The position numbers were made by a program, and so were the translations under genes. A stretch of 13,840 bases of DNA from Phoronis ovalis (lineage: Eukaryota > Phoronida > Phoronidae): positions 1 through 13,840 of the forward strand of contig JAOXYB010035805.1 in assembly GCA_028565635.1 (NCBI GenBank), given 5' to 3'. How positions within the stretch are numbered: position 1 is the stretch's first letter; each line of letters begins with the position of its first letter. This document shows positions 1 to 8,200 of the stretch, in pieces. The notes beneath the pieces were generated by a model. The model searched no databases. It saw only the letters and a program-made list of their open reading frames with translations, and was not told the origin of the DNA.

Positions 1-510
1 TTTGGTACAGGATAAATACAGGTCAAAATGCAGATCGTCTGTAATTTCGACATGGATCACGTTCAAGATGGCCGACTAGCAGCCATGTTTGTTCTTGAGA
101 TGTTAGCTCGCAATAATAGCTTTTGTTTTGTCGGATCATCTTCATATTTGGTACAGGGTAAATACTGGTAAAAGTACACGTAGGATATAAGTTTAACCCC
201 GATTACTTCCAACATGGCCGACTGGCAGCTATGTTTGTACCCGAGAGTGCACATTATGTTGCGCCCATTTTGGGAAAGACAAAACGGTGACTGGAATATT
301 CAAAGGTGGATTCACGTAGGCCACAGGTTGGTGGGCGTATTAGGCCAGGCCACATTTCAAAATGACCTTGATAAGTAGGTCAAATGCCGATATGAATCTT
401 CGACATTTTTTGTTGTGCGTAATACTTTCTTTGTCGCACAATAACTGCTTCGGTTTTTATCTGATCAGCTTTATATTTGGTACGCCATTTCGGGAAAGAC
501 GAAGCAAAAC
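1..510. repeat. Diverged tandem/dispersed repeat, about 146-bp period
   Basis: TTTGGTACAG at the left edge recurs at about 147, and ATGGCCGAC at 68 recurs at 214, both offset by 146 bp, so two diverged tandem copies lie in 1-292. The segment around 111-153 (AATA..GCTT..GATCA..CTT.ATATTTGGTAC) returns near 440-482, and GGGAAAGAC at 274-282 returns near 490-498, so a third, rearranged copy follows. Reading frames here are repeat-derived. The style resembles dispersed non-coding repeats of marine invertebrate genomes, but I cannot name the family. Confidence 0.6.
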
Positions 511-770
511 CACCTATTTTTTTTCAAACCAAAAATTTGGCATTTTCCCTCTATTTTCAACCTCAAAACTCTTATGCATACAAAGATGGCTTTACAACTA
601 AAGAAACTACATCATATGATTGGCATCTGTCTGCACCCGCAGACCTCTTGTTTAACTTCTTCATTAGGAAAGTTACCATTCAACTTTTTGGTATAAATTG
701 GTGACACTGTAATCCAATGGATGTCTTCTGTTGCCAACTAATGATGAAATCTAGGCCACCATTCATTCAC
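511..770. other. Non-coding stretch left of the MITE-like element
   Basis: AT-rich sequence between the repeat cluster and the inverted-repeat element. No exon, RNA gene or clear motif is visible. It is probably intron of the stomatin gene, because the upstream exons of that gene must lie to the left of the window. Confidence 0.4.
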
Positions 771-1137
771 AATAGACTATTTGCATGCACTTGAGGGCAC
801 TACAGTCAGACCCTTTCAATACCGACATCCTTTAGTTATATACAAAACTTGTTTTTTAAAATCTGACTTTAGAAAAGAAGCTTTAACCGGTGAAAATTTA
901 ACAAAATTAAAAAAAATAATAAAAGAGTTGTTTATGTATTGATATGCTCACAGAAAGGAGGGTGTTTCTTAGATCAAAGAACATAAGATTTTTTTGGTTT
1001 TGGCTCAGCATGCAAAGGATGTATTTGTGCACGAGCGCACACAGTACTATGTCATTGTTCATTCATAGAATGCGGCATGCAAGAATCGTTTGGGTCTGAG
1101 ACTGGTGGCTCCACCAAGTGTGTGCAAATAGTCTATT
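771..1137. mobile_element. MITE-like element with imperfect terminal inverted repeats of 43-46 bp
   Basis: The first 15 bases, AATAGACTATTTGCA (771-785), are an exact reverse complement of 1123-1137. The match extends inward with mismatches through CACTTG and CAGTC to AGACCC (left arm 771-813, right arm 1092-1137). The 367-bp length, AT-rich core and absence of a transposase frame fit a non-autonomous DNA transposon. The outermost bases AATA...TATT allow a TA target duplication with the element proper at 775-1133, but no longer duplication is visible. It ends about 70 bp before the candidate acceptors of stomatin exon copy 1. The family is not identified. Confidence 0.7.
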
Positions 1138-1229
1138 AAAAACGGAATTTATTTGCTCTGTCTGGTTTCATTACCAATGCAAATTTTTTTTGGTTTGTTC
1201 TTAAATGTAGTAGGTTTTAATGCTTACAA

Positions 1230-1497
1230 CAAAGATGTGCGATTGCCAATCCAGTTGCAAAGAGCTATGGCTGCCGAGGCAGAAGCTACTCGGGAAGCTC
1301 GTGCTAAAGTCATTTCTGCCGAAGGCGAGCAGGATGCCGCTAGGGCTCTGAAGGAAGCTGCCGATGTCATGTCGGAGTCGCCATCTTCCCTACAACTCCG
1401 ATACTTACAAACTCTAAATTCCATCGCAGCAGAGAGAAATTCAACAATCATTTTTCCATTACCATTGGAATTCTTGTCCATGGCACAGTGCACCTAA
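1230..1497 (+). CDS. Stomatin-family terminal exon, duplicate copy 1 (acceptor unclear)
   Basis: This encodes the post-SPFH C-terminal module of stomatin: [19 protein letters not shown], then [13 protein letters not shown], the helical [18 protein letters not shown] and the signature STIIFPLP. It stops at TAA 1495-1497. From the KDV motif to FPLP I count 67 of 80 residues identical to copy 2, with very many synonymous differences, so both copies have been under protein-level selection. The tail differs ([10 protein letters not shown]). Where copy 2 has TTACAG before the exon, this copy has TTACAA. The nearest AGs (1209-1210, 1212-1213) leave a different phase, and joined to the donor used by copy 2 they would give an immediate stop. 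The frame is open upstream to 1132. It may be an alternative terminal exon using another upstream phase, the end of a partial paralogue, or an exon recently disabled at its splice site. Expression is not shown. Confidence 0.6.
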
Positions 1498-2064
1498 CAT
1501 ATAAATTTCTTGTTTTGTTGAATTGCTGATATTAAGATTAACACAATATAGGCAAGGTTGTCCTTTAGTCTTCCTATAGCACCTCACATGAAGAATGGAA
1601 GATCACATCCAAGCAAAGTAATCCAATGATTATGAATATGTCACGTCATAAATGTAGTAGTACTAATTTATAGGCTGTCATGTGACGGTTCTGGCACAGT
1701 TCTTTCCCAGTCAAAACCTTTCATGTAGTTAACAAAAGTCAGACGACTGTATGTGTTAACTTTTGCATGCTGATAGAGGCAAAGCCAGTGGAAAAGATTG
1801 GTGTAGTTATCGCCTGTTATTTTCTGCTTTGAATTATCATTATTTGGTGATGAGGTTATTGACCCTGAAAGACTGGTATGTCATGCCATGAAAAAAAAAA
1901 TCAAAAATGTACAAAAGACAACAATTCCAGAATTTCCCCTAGACTCTGACCATCTTGCCTGTATTTTGTAATCCTTAATTATTTGGTGTTCCACTATACT
2001 TGCATCCATTGTTCTGTTTTGTTTTGTTTATTTGCTAAATTTTTCTTGTTATTTTAATTTACAG
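1498..2064. other. Spacer between duplicated stomatin exons (intron-like)
   Basis: There is no coding exon here. Just after the copy 1 stop is TATAAA (1500-1505), a variant poly(A) hexamer, followed by T/G-rich sequence, so transcripts ending here are conceivable. The right end (about 2010-2064) is pyrimidine-rich and finishes TTTACAG, a good acceptor for copy 2. Because no other stomatin exon lies in this 567-bp spacer, the two copies look like a duplicated exon and not two complete genes in tandem. Confidence 0.5.
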
Positions 2065-2350
2065 CAAGGATGTGCGTCTCCCAGTTCAACTACAACGTGC
2101 TATGGCAGCTGAGGCTGAAGCAGCTCGTGAGGCACGTGCTAAAGTTATCGCCGCTGAGGGTGAATTTAAAGCATCGCGCGCTTTGAAAGAGGCTGCTGAT
2201 GTCATTAATGAATCACCATCTGCCTTACAGCTGCGTTATTTGCAGACACTGAACACAATTTCAGCTGAGAAGAATTCTACCATCATTTTCCCATTACCAA
2301 TTGAATTGATGAGCAGCTTTATGCAGCGTGGCAAATCAACTACAATGTAA
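2065..2350 (+). CDS. STOM: Stomatin/MEC-2 family protein, terminal coding exon (copy 2)
   Basis: Stomatins are cholesterol-binding, oligomeric proteins anchored by a hairpin in the inner leaflet, with an SPFH (band 7) domain; they scaffold lipid domains and regulate channels. This exon encodes the C-terminal 94 residues after the SPFH core: [62 protein letters not shown] and IIFPLPIEL. The FPLP segment is known in stomatin to matter for oligomerisation and raft association. A long pyrimidine tract and TTTACAG at 2058-2064 define the acceptor. One base (C) completes a codon begun in the previous exon, outside the window. The stop is TAA 2348-2350. The protein ends with a short polar tail (QRGKSTTM). 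Orthology to STOM versus MEC-2/STOML3 cannot be settled from this part, so the symbol marks the family. Confidence 0.9.
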
Positions 2351-2417
2351 TGAGACGGTTATAAAAGTGTATGTATTCGCAACGTATCTTTTTTTTAAGA
2401 TGCAGGACAATTTACTA

Positions 2418-2423
2418 AATAAA
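2418..2423 (+). promoter_or_regulatory. Candidate poly(A) signal AATAAA for stomatin
   Basis: A perfect AATAAA lies 68 bp after the copy 2 stop codon, the first such hexamer on this strand after the stop. It would give a very short 3' UTR. A T/G stretch (CTGTTTTGG, near 2467-2475) follows downstream. Confidence 0.4.
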
Positions 2424-2876
2424 TTAATTACTATAATTCAAGTACTAGTTATTTGATTGAGCAATTCTGTTTTGGTACAGGAAGACAGATATTATACTTA
2501 CACTTTAAAAAAATACTACAGTACTGTAAATGGTCAATTTCATTTTCTGCCTTGATGTATTGTTTTCAAAAATTTCTCTTGCAATATAACTGAAACAGAA
2601 TTACCAATTCAAATTTATATAATCTTTGGCAGTTACTAATAGAATTATTTTGCTATTTATAAAATTAGGAAGACATTTCTACAGGGTACAGAAATTTTAT
2701 TATTAATGGAAAGTTTGTCATTTGAGTTGTGTAGTTAGATGTAACATATGTTGTAAAAATGTTACTAGTTTAAAAAAAGTATCCTAATCAGATTTCCTAT
2801 TACATGTAATGTTATCATTGGTTTTTACACGTTTGCCAAAAGAAGTATTGATAGGTATTTCTATACACTGACTGGA

Positions 2877-2882
2877 AATAAA
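2877..2882 (+). promoter_or_regulatory. Second candidate poly(A) signal for stomatin
   Basis: AATAAA followed at once by TGTG and a little later by TATGTGTTAC, the T/G-rich pattern expected of a cleavage-stimulation element. It would give a 3' UTR of about 0.55 kb. It may be used instead of, or in addition to, the one at 2418. Confidence 0.35.
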
Positions 2883-3970
2883 TGTGCCAAGTTTTAAATA
2901 TGTGTTACTTGAAGAATTTTGATTTGCAATCAGGAAACGAGATATAAACTGAATAATGGTATCTTCTCTGCAATACTGTACTTATCTGCTAGATGTATGT
3001 CAACTATTTAATTTTATGATGATATTCTTTTACCCCTCCCGATATCAAAAGATTTCAATTTTTTTAATATTGCTTCTCTGCCCTTTCAATTGTTTTATAC
3101 TTAAAAGTTGAGTGTAAAAATTTAACATTCTACTTTTAAATCATTTTTTGATCAAACAAATATTTTTTTACTTTAATATTATGAAGATAAATATAAATAA
3201 TCACTTGATGATTTCAGGGATTTTGAAGAAAGTACGTAGAAGGCATTCGTATCATTTATCTGGTTTTTTTCAAAAAAATAAAATTCTCTCAATTAAAATG
3301 TATTTTAGGAAGTAGTTATGTCGTTACTGAGTAATGTGATACAACTTCTAATTTATATTTAATGAATTTATGAATTGTATTCAGTCTAGTCCAAAATGGT
3401 GGCCATAATAGATTTTTCCAGAAATTAAATCGTCAAAAAATACTAAATTTCAGAACATTATCAATGAAATATAGCCTTGAATATCTTTTCCAAGGCTTGA
3501 CATCTCAAAAATGTTATAGTTCCCAAAAAAAGTAAAACCAACACAAATACTCTCCAGAATTTTTACAATCATGACATAATATTCCAATTTAGAAATGAAT
3601 TTACCTTTAATTATGTCAATTTTAGAAAATATTTTTTTTAAAATGCCAACTTTTATAACATTTGAACTTGTTGCATTTATTTCTAGTCACCCTGTAGTCA
3701 CCAGGAAAACATTGATAAATGACTAATCACCAAGTATCCACGTACATAATATTGTAGTTGGTATATTACCCATATTCATATTGATTATTCATATATAAAC
3801 ATACAGATGTTCAATTTGTTTATAATTAATGGAAAAATTGTAATCTCTTGCTATCATGACCTAGTATTAACTAAATAACATGTAGTCTGCTTTTGAATGT
3901 TTTCAAGTAAAGTATACTGTCATAGCTTTGGAAGTAATTGCATTTTCAGGAACAACCTATGTTATGCCTG

Positions 3971-4204
3971 TAATTATTACTGTATGCAATGAAGCACGAC
4001 CCTGTGGTAAGTGGTATTTCATTTGTGTATTAGTTATGCAGCAAAGTATTATTGCCTTAGCTTGAACTGCAGCTGGAATCTGTGAGAATTTAATCCACAT
4101 CGTTAGTATCACCAAGTGTTCACGTTCTAAAATTTGAATGTTTCCGCTGCAGTTCAAGATAATGCAATAACAGGGTCACACTTCGTTGCTAATTGTAATA
4201 AATT
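3971..4204. repeat. Fold-back inverted repeat
   Basis: Segment 4051-4073 is the reverse complement of 4146-4168 at 21 of 23 positions (core GCTGCAGTTCAAG). Farther out, 3971-4004 pairs with 4171-4204 through CAGGGTC, CTTC, TTGC and GTAATAA. The left arm carries an extra 46 bases between the two paired blocks, so the hairpin has an internal bulge. The loop is 4074-4145. This is typical of a decayed fold-back or MITE-type element between the two convergent genes. No protein is encoded. Confidence 0.6.
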
Positions 4205-4586
4205 CACTTGTTGACATTTGTAGTAATAGAATCCACAGGGTCAAGTTCAACTATGTTATGCTTTAGTAATGTTTTAACAGTTGAATTTTGTATTATTTCT
4301 ATAATCTCGAGTATGAGAAAATTTAATATTAAATGTGTTAAAAAAAGTTTGCCGCATATTTCTTTATCTTTGTTATTGTTGTTTCCACATGACACCTGGC
4401 ATTATGTCTAAATCATGTGAACAACAGGATTTCGTAATTTAAGATAAAATATGGCTTTGTTTGAAGCCATAAGGATGCGTGTTGTATGGTACACTTCCAA
4501 TACTGTGCGTCAATATTAATCTGAAAGGTCAGTTTTGAAACAAACAATAATCAGATTCATCAATCAATTACTACATAGCAAAAAGA
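4205..4586. other. Intergenic stretch with small hairpins
   Basis: TATGGCTT (4450-4457) and AAGCCATA (4464-4471) form a perfect 8-bp stem with a 6-base loop. CACATGA near 4386 and TCATGTG near 4415 form a 7-bp stem. CAACTATGTTATGC near 4249 repeats CAACCTATGTTATGC near 3953, flanking the fold-back element in direct orientation. No credible exon is visible on either strand. Confidence 0.4.
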
Positions 4587-4592
4587 TTTATT
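4587..4592 (-). promoter_or_regulatory. Candidate poly(A) signal for alpha-spectrin
   Basis: On the minus strand this reads AATAAA, about 530 bases after the alpha-spectrin stop. Downstream on that strand (about 4535-4550) is TTATTGTTTGTTTC, a T/G-rich stretch placed as a cleavage-stimulation element would be. Confidence 0.4.
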
Positions 4593-5123
4593 TCCTGGAC
4601 AGAAGAAAGAATAATGACATTGATTATTTAACAATTTTGTTTACGCTCAAGCTACAAGTACATGCACCGCACAACTTCCATGTCTGTTATATTCCAACTC
4701 AGTGCAGCCCATACACTGGTAAGTAATCTAGCTATTACTGTTGGTATGCAGATACGAAGATGGCTTTTTTGTCCAGATTCTATACAAATCTATTCCGCCC
4801 AAAAAATGATTTTGTAATCTTTACGATATAATTCATTTACGAAATACAACTTCAAGTACAAGAATATTGAAACTTATCTGTGCCAATTAAAATAGAAATA
4901 AAATCCTTAAAACTTGACTTTCTCCAACTGTTAGAGTGTATGTATAACACTAATTACATACTAACTGACATTGTAAAATAACTAGTGCCACAAGTAAAGT
5001 ATAAACCTGAATTTTATCCATTAAAAGCCACTAGCCATACTTTGCAAATCTACTTGAGAACTACAAATTATTTTAACACCGAACTATAAATAGTGTCTAA
5101 AACTAAAAACTAGCATGCTAATG
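4593..5123 (-). other. SPTAN1: Probable 3' UTR of alpha-spectrin
   Basis: AT-rich sequence directly after the stop codon and before the first good minus-strand AATAAA. No coding exon of the other gene intervenes. The extent is inferred only from that poly(A) candidate. Confidence 0.45.
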
Positions 5124-5249
5124 TCAGTTCTGGAACAGAGAGCTTGTAAATTCTGCGTAGTCGTAAGCATCTGGTAGTTGCCGCCCTTTTTCGTCTTCAT
5201 ATGGTTTCATGCGAGCAATACAATAATCTGCCTGCCGCTGAGTAAGATT
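5124..5249 (-). CDS. SPTAN1: Alpha-spectrin exon q, terminal coding exon (residues 895-935)
   Basis: It begins in phase 0 after GTTTACAG and encodes [19 protein letters not shown], then [17 protein letters not shown] and TGA (5126-5124). It is the second half of the calcium-insensitive EF-hand module that ends all alpha-spectrins. In other animals this module contacts the actin-binding end of beta-spectrin. Confidence 0.97.
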   Translation of the reverse strand, partial: NLTQRQADYCIARMKPYEDEKGRQLPDAYDYAEFTSSLFQN

Positions 5250-8200
5250 CTGTAAACAGAAAGGAAATCTATGAGATGCATGGACATGCTACCAAGTAAT
5301 TTTGACGAAATTGGTATTAACCAGGCAAAATAAGTATATGGAACATTTGTGAACGAATCGTCTTATACTTTAAATTCTTCTCGACATCTTTAACACACAC
5401 TAGTGTAGTGTGTATTCTTGTACTAGCTACTAAAGATTATCAGTCATCGTGATTCTTAAACTTAATTCTTTGCAAAAAAAGTTTAACAACTTACAGCATA
5501 AAGTTCACTGGATAGTATATATGGTTTTTCTCCATCCGAAGTAAGCGCTCTAAATGCTTGTTCTACATCAGCGCTGGACTGAACATTTTCAGTTTCACGA
5601 CTGATCATAAATGCCATGTATTCTTGAAGTGACACATAACCATCCCTAGGGTAAGAACAGATTATAATTTATCAATTACATCAACAGTCAGTACTTCTAA
5701 TAAAAGAAGACAAGGCAAAAGGATTGATAAAAACAGCTATATAACAGCAAGTTCTGGTATCAGAAAAATGTCTGTCATCTATACATGCTGAATCACAAAT
5801 GAAAAGCCAAAAAGTATTGAACAGATTCAAAATCTGATTTTATATCAAGCCCAGATAGGATTTCCCAAGTTTCATCAGGCACACCAATCGGCCTATAAGT
5901 TGCCATTGGAAACAACGATATAATGAATATAACATTGAAATAATCATACCTGTTTGGATCAACAGAGTCCACTATAGCTTGGAACTCTGGGTCTGTTTGT
6001 CCTTCCTCAACCATAGGTAAATCGTAACCGAGGGCACGAAGACAAGACTTGAATTCTTGGTGGTCAAGGCGACCAGACTTGTCCTTGTCAAAATGCCTGC
6101 AAATATGTAAAGGTCAAATTTAAGTTGGGAACAGATTTACATCAATGACATATCATGTATTGGAAGACTAAATTTGTTACAAGTTATATCTTGGAAGCAA
6201 TGGCCGCTTTCGTGTTGAAATGTATGAAGGAATAGTTGAAAGTTGGAAACATTTTTAACACCGCTCATCTCCAGGAACATGCCCGTTGGATGCCTTTACA
6301 ATTGCTCTCTGACCACCCTAGATGATAAGGTAAGCAGTAAAGCTAATGGAATCCAGGCCATAAAATTACAACTTACTTGAACATCATGCTGAACTCCCTC
6401 AGAGCTTCCTCTGTGACTCCACTTGTGTTGCTGGAAAATAAACAATATATGAAAAACACTTATCAATTTGTTAATGACAAAGACGAAAATTGTTCAAAAG
6501 AAAAATAAATAGATGATTCGTTAAAGACAAATGTTGACAAAAATTGGTTACCGAGCCTGAATCTGTTGTTCCAAGTTATGCTGCATACGCATGCCAAGTT
6601 GGTCCAACTGGTCCCACTGTTGTGCCAAACCCACAGTACTATGTTCAGTGTATCTGTAAAATGAAAGTTTAAAATATGATTGAGAAAATGCAAAACATTC
6701 CTAAAATCATGTCCAATACCAAGGCTCGAGGTGATTCTATTTGATGAGATAACTGCAGATTACTTCCAGTGGCAATGTTTATATGAGAAAAAAGCAGTAT
6801 TTGCTTGCAGGTGTCTCCCCCTATGAGCGTCATGATTAGCTGCTATTTAACAGATCAATTTTTTCTCGTTCTTGCCAGGATAATTGTCGGGATATTGGTG
6901 GTTATTTTGTTACTTGGACTCTTTCTATGGGAGAAATTAATTGGATAAGAATTAAGAGATTTCTGAGTCATGGAATTTGAAATATTTGAGAATTATTTTG
7001 CAGCACTCTGGTAAAAAAATAGGTCCAAAGAGCACACCTATGTGTGGATTTCAGCTGTGTTCGAAGAATATGGTGCCAATTGTGTGTCAAGAATTTCATG
7101 TATGGTTCCTCTGATGGTGAACAATAAGTCTATGTTGATAATAGAACCTTCGAAGCTATCACTTAAGAATGTTTTATGTCTAAATTTGATGAAAATTGTT
7201 TTGAAAGCTATTGAAAATGTAATACTAGTTTCATCTCAAATATGTAAAATATGAGATAAGCTACCACCTTGCTAAAGCTAGCAAGCATAACTTCATATTT
7301 GAATTTACATTTATAATCTTGAAGCTTCACATGTTAATTCTGTCCATTATCTATTAATTTAAAATGTATAGTAATCTGTTTTTGATGTACATGTAGCAGC
7401 AATAAAAATTTAACATACCAGTATGATTCTAGTAAAGGAAATACTAAAAGTGCTTCTCTCTTACCAACAACTTCTGTAACTCTAAAAATTGACAAATGTA
7501 TATAACTACTATCATACAGCTAAAACCTCTACCTGTTATCCAGAATGAGTCTCTCCTCCAACGATGCACCAAGGTCTTCAATGCGTTTCAGCTGACCCTT
7601 CTGAGCACGCACTTCAGCAGACTTTTGTTTTGTAGCCTCCAACTGATCCTCAAGTGTGCCGGAACCTTCCATCATGGCCGCTCTACAAATACAATTTCAT
7701 ACATTATCAAGACGTTAAAATGAGCTACATTTTAAGGCACAACCAGTTTAAAATTTATTTATCTAATTTCAAAACAGATAACATGGCCCGCACAGTCACT
7801 GTACAGTCATAGTGCGAGTATTGCAGTAAACCCTACATTATCCACAAGCAGCAAACTGTGATAAAAACTATATAATAAGCAATGAAATTACATACTTCTT
7901 GAAGAAAAACTAATTAGTCATATCAGTTATGCTTCTCTTGATACACACAGCATCAGAAATTACCTGGTTTGACTTAGCCAACCATGGAAAGCATTAGCAG
8001 CTTGGGCAAACTGTTTGCGTAGAACATCATTCTCTTCTTGACGCTCCTGTTCCCTTGCCAAGTCAACATCACGATCCTATGAAAAAATTCAAATGCTTGT
8101 TATCATACAGAAACATAATCATATAAATCTGCACCAACAAACATAATTTAGTATTAGATGAGCACTAGCTACACCGAGCACTATTGACTTTGATCACCAC

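Larger units (their letters stand above)
2351..3970. other. Stomatin 3' UTR and AT-rich intergenic sequence
   Basis: Very AT-rich, with many homopolymer A and T runs and stops in all frames. Beyond the two poly(A) hexamers I see no exon, RNA gene or long repeat. A TACATGTA palindrome lies at 2801-2808. Confidence 0.5.

Noticed and set aside
63-254. Minus-strand open frame of 63 codons
   Set aside because: It spans the 146-bp repeat junction and has no recognisable protein features.
362-704. Overlapping plus-strand open frames in the left region
   Set aside because: They lie in repeat-derived, AT-rich sequence, start from low-complexity codons and show no conserved motif or splice context.
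1221-1232. U12-type AT-AC intron ending at AC for stomatin copy 1
   Set aside because: The bases TTAC/AAC could serve as an AC acceptor, but no branch-point motif sits at the right distance and the paired copy uses an ordinary AG acceptor.
1224-1493. Minus-strand open frame of 89 codons opposite stomatin copy 1
   Set aside because: It is a shadow of the conserved sense frame; the codon pattern favours the plus strand.
1500-2064. Two complete stomatin genes in tandem
   Set aside because: The spacer contains none of the SPFH-domain exons that a second full gene ending in copy 2 would need.
4204-4411. Open frames on both strands in the intergenic region
   Set aside because: Low-complexity, about 65 codons, no conserved residues, no splice or start context.
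7042-7254. 70-codon plus-strand frame inside the long spectrin intron
   Set aside because: The protein is not recognisable and looks like AT-rich random translation; spectrin needs no exon here.
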